Positions 1-7,404 of a stretch of 64,000 bases of DNA are shown one piece after another. The stretch comes from Spirosoma oryzicola. Its GTDB lineage: Bacteria; Bacteroidota; Bacteroidia; Cytophagales; Spirosomataceae. Every line of letters starts with the position of its first letter. Within the stretch, counting starts at the first letter, position 1. Where the stretch lies: contig NZ_CP089539.1 of the NCBI RefSeq assembly GCF_021233055.1, positions 265,508-329,507 of the forward strand, given 5' to 3'. The notes beneath the pieces were generated by a model that made no database searches, was not told where the DNA came from, and saw only the letters and a list, made by a program, of their open reading frames with translations. The position numbers were made by a program, and so were the translations under genes.

Positions 1-86
1 TTGAAGCGTAAAAAGCCCACTTATTGTGAAGAAGAAAGATTGACAGAACTCTAAAATCCTTGCAGAAGCTTTACAAGTGAGAAAAC

Positions 87-144
87 AACGGCCACAGCAG
101 TAGGTAGATAGAATGGTTTCTATCTACCTACTGCTGTGGCCGTT
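87..144 (-). terminator. Long perfect hairpin, likely terminator of the minus-strand unit 161-1565
   Basis: Arms 87-113 and 118-144 are exact reverse complements (27 bp) with a 4-base loop. On the minus strand the stem is followed by GTTTTC, a short U-rich tail. It lies 17 bp beyond the stop of the LEA-like gene. The stem is much longer than a usual intrinsic terminator. Confidence 0.75.
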
Positions 145-160
145 CGCGAAATAGCGGCTC

Positions 161-787
161 TTACTTTTTTAAGAGCATGTCTTTGCTGATGTCTTTGTCA
201 ATATCGATATAACCAGGGTACTTGATCTGCTTATTACCCACCAAGAAGGTCGGTTTGATCTTGAGCGTTATCCGAGAAGGCGAGGACCGCTGGCTACCAG
301 CCAGGTTACGAATCAGATCAACAAATGATTTGCGACTTGACCGACTCGCCATCAGACCATACACGTTGGTATTTACCGGGATGGGTACAAGGGTCTTCCC
401 TCCTCCTGGCGGTACAACTACTCGCTGATCGACGGTGCCCGTAGCCAGCTCATTACCCGATAATAGCAAACGGTATTCGAATTGATTGATAGCCGCCGTA
501 TCACGAGTTGGATTGACAATTTCCAGATTGATGTCCGCCTTAAAGGGGATATCCTTACTTAACAACCCGGCTGCAAGCCGAGGATAATTAACCGGGTTGA
601 GGTCCTCCAACCGGTTAATTTCTTTAAACTCGCTAACCTCATAACCGGCAAGCGTAACGTTGTCTGCCGAATGAACAGCATACCGGCTTTTGCCCAGCCC
701 TTTGGCTTGCTGAACCTGCCGATTGATACCGCACTGGGTATACAAGAGAGGGACCGCCAGCAGAGCCAGCTTGATAAATAGTCGCAT
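161..787 (-). CDS. LEA type 2 (LEA14/WHy-like) family protein, exported
   Basis: This 208-residue protein starts with a hydrophobic export signal (MRLFIKLALLAVPLLYTQCG). The Cys could be a lipidation site, but Y-T-Q before it is a poor lipobox. The middle has the LEA14/WHy pattern: a beta-rich segment with NLEIVNPTRDTAAINQFEYR, then a proline-glycine turn (VPPGGGKT) and a second strand pair. The family binds hydrophobic surfaces and is linked to desiccation tolerance in plants; in Bacteroidota it is usually an uncharacterised periplasmic lipoprotein. The gene follows the 810-1565 gene after only 22 bp on the same strand, so the two are probably co-transcribed. Family assignment is fairly sure; function is unknown. 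Confidence 0.7.
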   Translation of the reverse strand: MRLFIKLALLAVPLLYTQCGINRQVQQAKGLGKSRYAVHSADNVTLAGYEVSEFKEINRLEDLNPVNYPRLAAGLLSKDIPFKADINLEIVNPTRDTAAINQFEYRLLLSGNELATGTVDQRVVVPPGGGKTLVPIPVNTNVYGLMASRSSRKSFVDLIRNLAGSQRSSPSRITLKIKPTFLVGNKQIKYPGYIDIDKDISKDMLLKK

Positions 788-809
788 AGTTGATCAGAAT
801 GTGTGCCGG

Positions 810-1565
810 CTAGCGCAGACGATAAGTAAGGAGAACGTTGAGCGTAGGCAGAAAACCGTGCTGACGGAGTTTTGTATCTATTTCACCATCGAGATCAGCG
901 TGTAAGCGCTGGGTAACTCCTAGCCCATCAATGACGGAACGGTTAGAGGAAAACGTATTTTGAGTCTTGAAGATCTTGCCTAAACTTAGTTCTGTATTCA
1001 GGCCAAATCGCGAATTGCTAAACGCAAAAGAACGACCTACACGAACCCCACCAATCAAAAGATTTGATTGCAGATTAAAAACAAAAGCAGGGGAATTGAG
1101 TAGACTGAACCCCGAAAGATCCCGGTTAAAATAAACCTCTAACCCATCGGCGGGGGTAATGGGTCCTGCCGAAAAATGGATATATTGACCGAAGATGGTG
1201 CCGTGCCAAGCCGAATTGGCGTGAATACCCATACCTAAGCGGATAAGGCTACCCTGTCGAAATGAGCGGTCGATGACTCCGCTTAGCGTGGGATCTAGTC
1301 CGAATCCTTCGAGCAGTTTCAGCGTGTATCGATCAAAAGGAGCAGCGATTAGTCCAGCCTGTGCCTGTACAGACAATCGGCGGCTAAACCGGTATTCATA
1401 ACCAAGAGTATAGTTTAGTGGAACTTGTAATCCCGCCGAAATTGTATGACCAGTCCTAAAAGGTTGCTTTCTGGCTAATGAATCCTGCCCCCAACTCAAA
1501 GAAGGACTTGCAGCCAGTGATACTAAACACACTACTAGAATCCGTAGCTGACAACTTTTTTTCAT
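810..1565 (-). CDS. Predicted outer-membrane beta-barrel protein
   Basis: The 251-residue product has a clear Sec signal peptide (MKKSCQLRILVVCLVSLAAS... ending near SWGQ). After it come alternating polar and hydrophobic strands with aromatic girdle residues, for example YEYRFSRRLSVQAQAGL near residue 60 and LNVLLTYRLR at the C-terminus. The protein ends in Arg after a Tyr-rich strand, as many outer-membrane barrels do. No enzymatic motif was seen. It is the first gene of a probable two-gene unit with the LEA-like gene. A porin-like or structural role is possible; the substrate cannot be read from sequence. Confidence 0.6.
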   Translation of the reverse strand: MKKSCQLRILVVCLVSLAASPSLSWGQDSLARKQPFRTGHTISAGLQVPLNYTLGYEYRFSRRLSVQAQAGLIAAPFDRYTLKLLEGFGLDPTLSGVIDRSFRQGSLIRLGMGIHANSAWHGTIFGQYIHFSAGPITPADGLEVYFNRDLSGFSLLNSPAFVFNLQSNLLIGGVRVGRSFAFSNSRFGLNTELSLGKIFKTQNTFSSNRSVIDGLGVTQRLHADLDGEIDTKLRQHGFLPTLNVLLTYRLR

Positions 1566-1712
1566 GAGCGATAGACAAACTCCATAAGAAACAGAAGCGC
1601 AGACACAACAAGACTATATAGCTAGTTGAATTAATTTCATATATTCTGTTCAAAGTAGCGTCTACTGGCAGCTACCGATTGATGTCCAGGAGGCCATTTG
1701 TATTAATAAAGA

Positions 1713-1753
1713 CCTCGCTGCCGGACGAAATGATGTACAGTCCAGCAGCGAGG
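1713..1753 (-). terminator. Hairpin terminator of the 1763-2815 gene
   Basis: Arms 1713-1721 and 1745-1753 pair perfectly over 9 bp, and the minus strand continues into TCTTTATTAAT. It starts 10 bp past the stop codon of the membrane-protein gene. Confidence 0.65.
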
Positions 1754-1762
1754 GCAGCGAAG

Positions 1763-2815
1763 TTAGGCTACAGACTGTAGCTTACGGTCTAGCGAACTCG
1801 TCGCTTCTTTTGACTCGGTACCCATTTTCGCCCCGAATCCTGCCGCAGCAACGCCGATCAGTAGTCCGAAGAAGCCGAATATAGCCGCTTTTGATGCTGC
1901 CGAAGCCGTAGCATCGGCAACCTGCCGGGCCTTTGCCGCAGCCTCTGCTTTCGTTTGTTCAAACTTAGCAGCTGCCTGTTTGTACGTATTGATCCAGTTG
2001 TCAACAATTTGCTCCGACTCAGCTCGGCTTTTACCGGTACGTTTCATCACTACGTTTACCGCGTCGTCCCGGTCAACCTGACTGACGGTTGCTTGTCCTT
2101 GTTTGAAGAGTCGATCAAACAAACCGTCGGCCAATGCGCCAGCAGCCTGTGGATTCTCCGCGGCCCGGCCTGCAGTAGCTTGAGCCTGATCGCCAACCTG
2201 TTCGGCCTTCTGCTCCAGCGTGCGAGGGTTGAGTGCGGGATTACCCGTCTGGCGCAGAATCGTGTTAACTTCGTTGCGTAGGTTCGTCAGGTCAATGTTA
2301 TCAACGTTGACACCGTTCTTAGCAAGTTCTCCTTTAACAGCCTGACCCAACTGAGGCCCCGCTGCTGAAGCAACTGAACCTGCCGCAGACCCTGCCGTCC
2401 GGACGATCCCGCCCAACAACCGGCTCGCTCCACCAATGAGACTGCCAATAGTTGTCGTTAAAAAGTAAATCGTTAATAGCGTCGCCAGACTCCAGGTCAG
2501 CACCCCGTGGATGATACCGTCAAAAAGACGGGGCGCGCTAGCTAGTCGGCCTGCAATCCATCCACCGACAAACAGAGAGAGTAAGCTGCTGATAACATAC
2601 CATATAGCTCCCCCCGTACCTAGTCCTGCCGTTGGGTTTTGTTCCGTCTCCGGGTCGATGGTGCTCAATCCGATGCCGAGCCCTAATAGCGACAGCAATA
2701 ACTGGCTTACAATTGCTACCAGTACACCGGCGAAGACGGCACTCCAAGAAATTCGTTTTACAAAAGAGCTGCGGCCATAAGCCGTGCTGTTAAAAGAAGT
2801 AAGTTCTCGTTCCAT
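1763..2815 (-). CDS. Multi-pass membrane protein of the PhnA-like/YrzE-like type, stress-associated
   Basis: The protein has 350 residues. Residues 20-150 hold three to four hydrophobic segments rich in Gly and Ser (LLLSLLGLGIGLS, IWYVISSLLSLFVGGWIAGR, LLTIYFLTTTIGSLIGG). Residues 165-300 are a long, Ala/Gln/Lys-rich, coiled-coil-like polar region. One last hydrophobic segment (FGFFGLLIGVAAAGFGAKMG) carries a glycine-zipper pattern. Similar proteins are annotated PhnA-like or YrzE-like and often sit beside YtxH or CsbD-type stress genes, which fits the YtxH gene just upstream. No catalytic residues are visible. The family label is from memory and moderate; the topology is read directly. Confidence 0.55.
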   Translation of the reverse strand: MERELTSFNSTAYGRSSFVKRISWSAVFAGVLVAIVSQLLLSLLGLGIGLSTIDPETEQNPTAGLGTGGAIWYVISSLLSLFVGGWIAGRLASAPRLFDGIIHGVLTWSLATLLTIYFLTTTIGSLIGGASRLLGGIVRTAGSAAGSVASAAGPQLGQAVKGELAKNGVNVDNIDLTNLRNEVNTILRQTGNPALNPRTLEQKAEQVGDQAQATAGRAAENPQAAGALADGLFDRLFKQGQATVSQVDRDDAVNVVMKRTGKSRAESEQIVDNWINTYKQAAAKFEQTKAEAAAKARQVADATASAASKAAIFGFFGLLIGVAAAGFGAKMGTESKEATSSLDRKLQSVA

Positions 2816-2926
2816 TGTGTTTAATAGTTAATTATGATAAAGCGTTGTGTGGCTGCCCAGAATCCCTGCTGCACTATTTTCTATTCTCTTAGGCAACACT
2901 CGTTCAACAACTTAGGGCTTGAAAGC

Positions 2927-2957
2927 GAATCCCCGGATCGGTGCGGTCCGGGGATTC
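2927..2957. terminator. GC-rich hairpin after the YtxH gene
   Basis: Arms 2927-2937 and 2947-2957 are perfect 11-bp complements around a 9-base loop. T-rich sequence (TTTTG) follows on the plus strand; the minus-strand tail is weak. It sits about 45 bp past the stop of the YtxH gene, so it most likely ends that transcript. Confidence 0.55.
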
Positions 2958-3001
2958 TTTTGTTGAGTAAATCAGAAGACCCGTTGCTAACAAGCAAACT
3001 G

Positions 3002-3376
3002 TTAGCTGAACTTAACGGTATCTTTTATAGAGTCGATACCAGCTTTAGCCTTGTCTGCCAGATGGTTCGCTCCGTGCTGCGCCTTGTGAGCGTAATTGCT
3101 GAATTCATCTTCTGCTTTGCCAGCAACTGACGCTACACCGTTTTCAAAGGCATCAAACTTATCCTCCGCCCGCTCTTTGGCTTTGTGCCACTGGTGTTTT
3201 GCTTCTTTTGTCTCGTCGTGTACCTTCTTCGCAATTTGCTTACGCAATTTCTTACCTGAGCGGGGGGCCAGCAAGAGACCGATGGCCAAGCCAGAGACTA
3301 CTCCTGTTAATAATCCAGTCAGAAAAGTGGTATCGGTAACGTAGTCCTGAACATCCTTTCTTTGTTCGAAAAGCAT
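3002..3376 (-). CDS. YtxH domain-containing protein
   Basis: This 124-residue protein has the YtxH layout: a short N-terminus, one membrane or glycine-rich segment (residues 18-38, LLTGVVSGLAIGLLLAPRSG) ending in the APRSGKK-type basic stop, and a long amphipathic Lys/Glu/Ala-rich helix to the end. YtxH proteins are small general-stress membrane proteins; molecular function is unknown. It lies upstream of the PhnA-like gene on the same strand, but the hairpin at 2927-2957 separates them. The family assignment is strong. Confidence 0.85.
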   Translation of the reverse strand: MLFEQRKDVQDYVTDTTFLTGLLTGVVSGLAIGLLLAPRSGKKLRKQIAKKVHDETKEAKHQWHKAKERAEDKFDAFENGVASVAGKAEDEFSNYAHKAQHGANHLADKAKAGIDSIKDTVKFS

Positions 3377-4136
3377 ATGATTAGCTTGTTTATGTGGGCA
3401 ATAAAGACCAATGATTCATATGAGGTAAAAATTATACCAGATGATCACCAAATAGCTATCTTACTGACTATAAATGGGTTTCAGGACGTAAAGAATTTTT
3501 TCTAATTACTTTACTAGTAGAGTATAATACTCAATTATGTTGCATAATTTACTCATAATTTAAGTAAATTTACCCTGTAAAAGCTGTTCATATTTGCTAT
3601 TATTACTTACTTCCATAAGGTCAACTCTTAAGTCTTACAAGACATTTTTTTTCCTTTGGTAAGGTCAGTCTAGGCGTCCCTACTCAGGCAATATAAATAT
3701 ATACACTTGTACATAAACAGTTTAGGTTATACAAATACAGCGTTTGTCTTCGCCCGAACAGAAATCAATGGTTCCAAAATAGTCTCTACAAAGCGTTAGC
3801 TATCAAAGGTAAGCACTCTATATTTTTAAGTATATATACTCATTTATTAAAGCAGGGATAATGGTTGATAGATTCACTGTCTTTATAATGAATAATGGCG
3901 ATACAAGTGCAAGGCCGAGTTGTACCTTGAAAAGGCAGCTTCGCTATACCAATTCTAGCGCTGACAGATTCCTATTTGCCTTTGAGCGAAACGCGAAAAC
4001 ACTGTCGTGGGACAGTGTTTTCGCGTTTCGCATGATACCTTATTCATCGGGTTAAGGCTTGACTGAAATGAAAAAAGCTGATTTGCAAACAGGTTCTTAC
4101 CCGTTGAAGAACCATGTTTGGTCAGGTAATCTACCA
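3377..4136. other. 760-bp AT-rich intergenic region
   Basis: No convincing gene is seen. The region is strongly AT-rich between about 3430 and 3850, with many TATA-like stretches, and probably holds the promoter of the YtxH gene at its left end. The only clear structure is the hairpin at 3986-4031. Short open frames here have neither family resemblance nor a good start context. Confidence 0.6.
3986..4031 (-). terminator. Long perfect hairpin downstream of the oxidoreductase gene
   Basis: Arms 3986-4006 and 4011-4031 are exact complements over 21 bp with loop GTGG. It lies about 105 bp beyond the minus-strand stop at 4137. The flanking tail on either strand is only weakly U-rich. Confidence 0.6.
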
Positions 4137-5078
4137 CTAATCAAGAACGATTACCGATTTTCCGATGCCTTTACCCCGACGGGCTTCTTGGTAGGCTTCC
4201 CGGACGTTGTTTATGGAGTACGACTTGTCCAGCACGATTTGCAAGCCATCTTCGGCTAAATAGGTTAATGCGTTGAGCCCCTCAACAGTCGATTTTAAGA
4301 TTAGAACCTTACTTTTCCGCCTGGAGAAAAGATTGTTAATAAATGAATAAGCAAGTGTCAAAGGTGACGGAAGTGTGCTGACATAGACGGCGCTTGGTTT
4401 CATCAGGCTTTTTGCCTCGGTAAAGGAAAGCTTGGTAGATAAGTCAATAACCGCGTCGAAGCGTTGACTGAGTACGTTGATCGATTGCTTCGTATAGTCA
4501 ATTACCGTGTCAGCCCCCCATTTTGCGGCCTCGTCCACCCCTTTCGTACTAACAACTGCTGTTACGCTGGCACCGCGTTTTTTGGCAATCTGCACGGCGA
4601 AAACGCCAATACCACCGGTAGCCCCGTTAATTAATACGTCCTGGTTAGGACCGACTGCTGCCAGCTGATCGATGATCTGGAGGGCTGACAGCCCGGTTAC
4701 GGGTAAGGCGGCTGCTTGCTCAAAGGAAATATTGGCTGGTTTTAGGGCAACATCGGATTCTTTGACAACCACGTAATCGGCCAGGGCTCCACCTTTGAAC
4801 GCGTCCAGTAAGCCAATGACCGCGTTACCTGGGGTAAAGCGAGTGGTGGCACTACCCGTTTGTTCGACAATACCTGAGAAATCGATGCCTACCGATTTTG
4901 GAAAGCCAGATCCCGACATCAGTTTCATTTCTCCACCATATACTTTCCAATCCAGCGGGTTAATCGAAACCGCTTTTACCCGGATCAATAATTGATCTTT
5001 CTGAATACTAGGTATCGCCTGGTCAACCAGCTCTAGCACGCTTTCGTCGCCGAACTGTTTATAAATTACTTTTTTCAT
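4137..5078 (-). CDS. Zinc-independent medium-chain dehydrogenase/reductase (quinone oxidoreductase-like)
   Basis: The 313-residue protein has the GroES-like N-terminal fold of MDR enzymes (VKAVSINPLDWKVYGG near residues 34-49, GIDFSGIVEQTG near 65-76) and then a Rossmann fold with NGATGGIGVFAVQIAKKRGA around residues 150-170. The A-x-G-G-x-G pattern binds NAD(P)H. The Cys and His ligands for catalytic or structural zinc are absent, as in NADPH:quinone reductases. It probably reduces quinones or activated alkenes with NADPH. A cupin gene diverges from it and an AraC regulator lies beyond, a trio that suggests a response to small electrophiles; this is inference. Confidence 0.85.
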   Translation of the reverse strand: MKKVIYKQFGDESVLELVDQAIPSIQKDQLLIRVKAVSINPLDWKVYGGEMKLMSGSGFPKSVGIDFSGIVEQTGSATTRFTPGNAVIGLLDAFKGGALADYVVVKESDVALKPANISFEQAAALPVTGLSALQIIDQLAAVGPNQDVLINGATGGIGVFAVQIAKKRGASVTAVVSTKGVDEAAKWGADTVIDYTKQSINVLSQRFDAVIDLSTKLSFTEAKSLMKPSAVYVSTLPSPLTLAYSFINNLFSRRKSKVLILKSTVEGLNALTYLAEDGLQIVLDKSYSINNVREAYQEARRGKGIGKSVIVLD

Positions 5079-5432
5079 GCTGTTTTATTAGTTGAGGTTT
5101 ACATGAAGCGCGATTAACCGAAAAGCTCTTGCCTAGCGGTGAGCCAGATGAATCAAATCCATTCATCCAGTGCTGGCTAGTCAGTGCGTCTTGCTCACTG
5201 CAAAATTGAATCATCTGACGAGCTGTAAATAGCGCAAAAGGTCGAAAAAACAGTCGAATACGGCGGAGCGGAGTAAACAGGTCAATTACTTAACAGATAC
5301 GCTTTTATCGGTACTGTTCAGCCGTTCGGTCAGGATAATCTTGTTTGTCGGACCGGACTGATTTATGGTCGGATCGGCGTATTTTCCAAATCGAAGACTA
5401 CCGAGCTTTGTGGCGTATTTAAACCAACCATC
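5079..5432. other. Divergent promoter region of the oxidoreductase and cupin genes, with a dyad at 5147-5167
   Basis: This 354-bp region separates two diverging genes. GATGAAT (5147-5153) and ATTCATC (5161-5167) form a 7-bp dyad with a 7-base spacer. It could be a regulator site, for example for the AraC-type protein encoded at 5942-7051, but nothing in the sequence proves this. Confidence 0.35.
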
Positions 5433-5933
5433 ATGGAAAATCACAAAAAACAACCCATCACGGTGGGTCCCAAAACGGGAAAAAACGTTTCTGTCGGCGG
5501 TAGCAACTATCGTATTCTGGCCAGCGGGAAAGACACCGAAGGAGCTTTCGCTACAATCGATATGCTGATCCCTCCCGGCGGTGGACCCGGACCACACGCC
5601 CACGCGGATTTTGACGAAACGTTTTATGTGATCGAAGGTGAAGTCGAAGTAAGATCCGAGTTTGGGACTTATGTAGCGGCTAAAGGATCGTACATTACCA
5701 TACCCAAAGGGGGCGTGGTGCACGCTTTCAAGAACAAGAGCGAGCAGACGGCTCATTTGCTTTGCACCGTGGTACCTGCCGGGTTGGAATCGTTGTTCGA
5801 GGAAATCGGTCAACCTGTTGCCGTCGGTCAGTTCCTTCCTCCGGCGCGGCTGGATGAAGCCACTATGAAGAAACTACAAGCCATTGCCGAAAAGCACGGT
5901 CAGCAACTATTTCCACCCAATTACCTAGGGTAA
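5433..5933 (+). CDS. Cupin domain-containing protein
   Basis: The 166-residue protein is a single-domain cupin. Residues 51-72 contain the first cupin motif (PGPHAHADFDETFYVIEGEVE), with two His and one Glu in metal-binding positions. The second motif follows near residues 86-100 (GSYITIPKGGVVHAFKN) with the third His. Such proteins bind Fe, Mn or Zn and include dioxygenases and isomerases; many small ones are uncharacterised. The C-terminal 50 residues form a helical extension. The gene diverges from the quinone-oxidoreductase gene and converges on the AraC gene, with 8 bp between stop codons. Confidence 0.85.
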   Translation: MENHKKQPITVGPKTGKNVSVGGSNYRILASGKDTEGAFATIDMLIPPGGGPGPHAHADFDETFYVIEGEVEVRSEFGTYVAAKGSYITIPKGGVVHAFKNKSEQTAHLLCTVVPAGLESLFEEIGQPVAVGQFLPPARLDEATMKKLQAIAEKHGQQLFPPNYLG

Positions 5934-5941
5934 ATAACGCC

Positions 5942-7051
5942 TTATGAATACGAGTAGCGTTTGGGGTTTAGGCCATAATGTTTTTCAAATATCCGGCTGA
6001 AGTGGCTAAGATTGGAAAAGCCCAGTTCATAGCCCACTTCGCCAACGGAATGCTTGCCTTGCTTCAACAGGAAGGCAGCTTCTTCCATGCGGGCCTGCTG
6101 GTAATGGTTGTAGATCGTGGTACCAAACGTTTGTTTGAACAGCTGTTTTAGTTTGGTTTCACTCATCGCAGCACGTTGCGCCAGTTCACGGATTACCGGC
6201 GGCACGCTTAGGTCGCCGATGATTTCGTTACGGACCAACAGGAGTCTTTCCGCGTCGGCGCTGTTGATCGGTTGATGGGCCGCATTTTCCCGTAAAGACA
6301 GTTTATGGAAGACCAGATAAAGCAGTTCCTGCACTTTGATCCGCATGTAAAAGTGGCTCAAGCGATCATTCATGTCCACAGCAGCCACATTTTTAAGTAG
6401 CTGTTTGATCTCCGCTTCCATGCGTTCGAAGAACAAAAAAGAGTTACCACTCTCAGTAATAGTCTGAAGCACCGAATTAGGCTCGCTGACGGCTAACAAT
6501 TCCGTCAAACGGGGCGGCTTTATGGCAACAACTACGTAGTGAATCGTTTGATGAGCGGGAAAACGGATGGTTGAGTTGAGATCGTTGGACGTAACCTGGA
6601 TAGCTGACTCATCGCGCTGCGAGAACAGAACTTGGGGAGCATCGTTGTAAGCAATCTCTAGGGCTTGCTCGTTGCTATAAAAAAAGACGGTAACCAGGTC
6701 GTTTCCCTGGCCGGATGTGTTGCGATTGATAATCAGGTCTTCCTTAAGCAGATAACGGTGTATAGTGATCTTGAAGTCTGGTCCGAATGCGAGCTTGCGT
6801 ATGTATCCCTGTCCCAAATGATCCGGTATCACCAGCAGATCATTCTGTACTGTCGCCTGTATGTAACGGGCGAAGTATGTCATAAAATCAAAATCGGGTG
6901 TAGCGGAAAAACTGAATATCATGACAGTAGCGCTCCTGTTCCTAACGCTTAACAATAGTACATAATCAGGACTGATAATTCCACAGTTAGCTTTTGAAAA
7001 TAGTGTACCGTTGTTCCATTCATCGAACTGCCAATGGGTGATTGGTACCAA
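5942..7051 (-). CDS. AraC family transcriptional regulator
   Basis: The last 100 of 369 residues form the double helix-turn-helix of AraC/XylS proteins, with the signature AAFLLKQGKHSVGEVGYELG followed by FSNLSHFSRIFEKHYGLNPKRYS. The N-terminal 250 residues are a beta-rich sensing region without a recognisable ligand motif. The start is uncertain: Met44 (ATG at 6920-6922 on the minus strand) opens a more domain-like N-terminus than the first ATG. The flanking cupin and oxidoreductase genes are the likely targets, as inferred from position only. Confidence 0.85.
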   Translation of the reverse strand: MVPITHWQFDEWNNGTLFSKANCGIISPDYVLLLSVRNRSATVMIFSFSATPDFDFMTYFARYIQATVQNDLLVIPDHLGQGYIRKLAFGPDFKITIHRYLLKEDLIINRNTSGQGNDLVTVFFYSNEQALEIAYNDAPQVLFSQRDESAIQVTSNDLNSTIRFPAHQTIHYVVVAIKPPRLTELLAVSEPNSVLQTITESGNSFLFFERMEAEIKQLLKNVAAVDMNDRLSHFYMRIKVQELLYLVFHKLSLRENAAHQPINSADAERLLLVRNEIIGDLSVPPVIRELAQRAAMSETKLKQLFKQTFGTTIYNHYQQARMEEAAFLLKQGKHSVGEVGYELGFSNLSHFSRIFEKHYGLNPKRYSYS

Positions 7052-7404
7052 GCTAACATTCGACTGCCTAGAGCATTGGATTCGTCAAATATATATCGAG
7101 AAGACTGTTCAGCTATCTATTGTCCATGCTCTGACACTGGCTTGTCTATACCCAAAATACGGCCTGACAGAGTCACTACCCATCTCCTGATCTCGACTTG
7201 ATCCAAGAAAACAGGCCATTTTGCCCTCATTTGGGAAAAATGTTATGGTTTTTGTACGATTTGTTATCGTCCACGGGCTTAGTACCGGCCTACTTTTGTC
7301 CACCATCTCTAGTGAGTCGCTTACCCACATCAGGCGATTGCATACAGTCAAATTTTACCAACTACCTTCTTCAGCAGGATCACTAACCCCCTGCGTCAAC
7401 ACGT
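7052..7404. other. Intergenic region with a possible promoter for the glycine-rich T9SS protein
   Basis: No gene is seen in these 353 bp. TACTTTTG at 7291-7298 matches the Bacteroidota -7 consensus TAnnTTTG and would give a leader of about 100 nt for the gene at 7405. A TTTG at 7260-7263 lies 27 bp upstream, farther than the usual -33 spacing, so the promoter call is weak. Confidence 0.35.

Noticed and set aside
5286..5813. 175-codon frame antisense to the cupin gene
   Set aside because: Overlaps the well-supported cupin gene on the other strand and shows no family resemblance.
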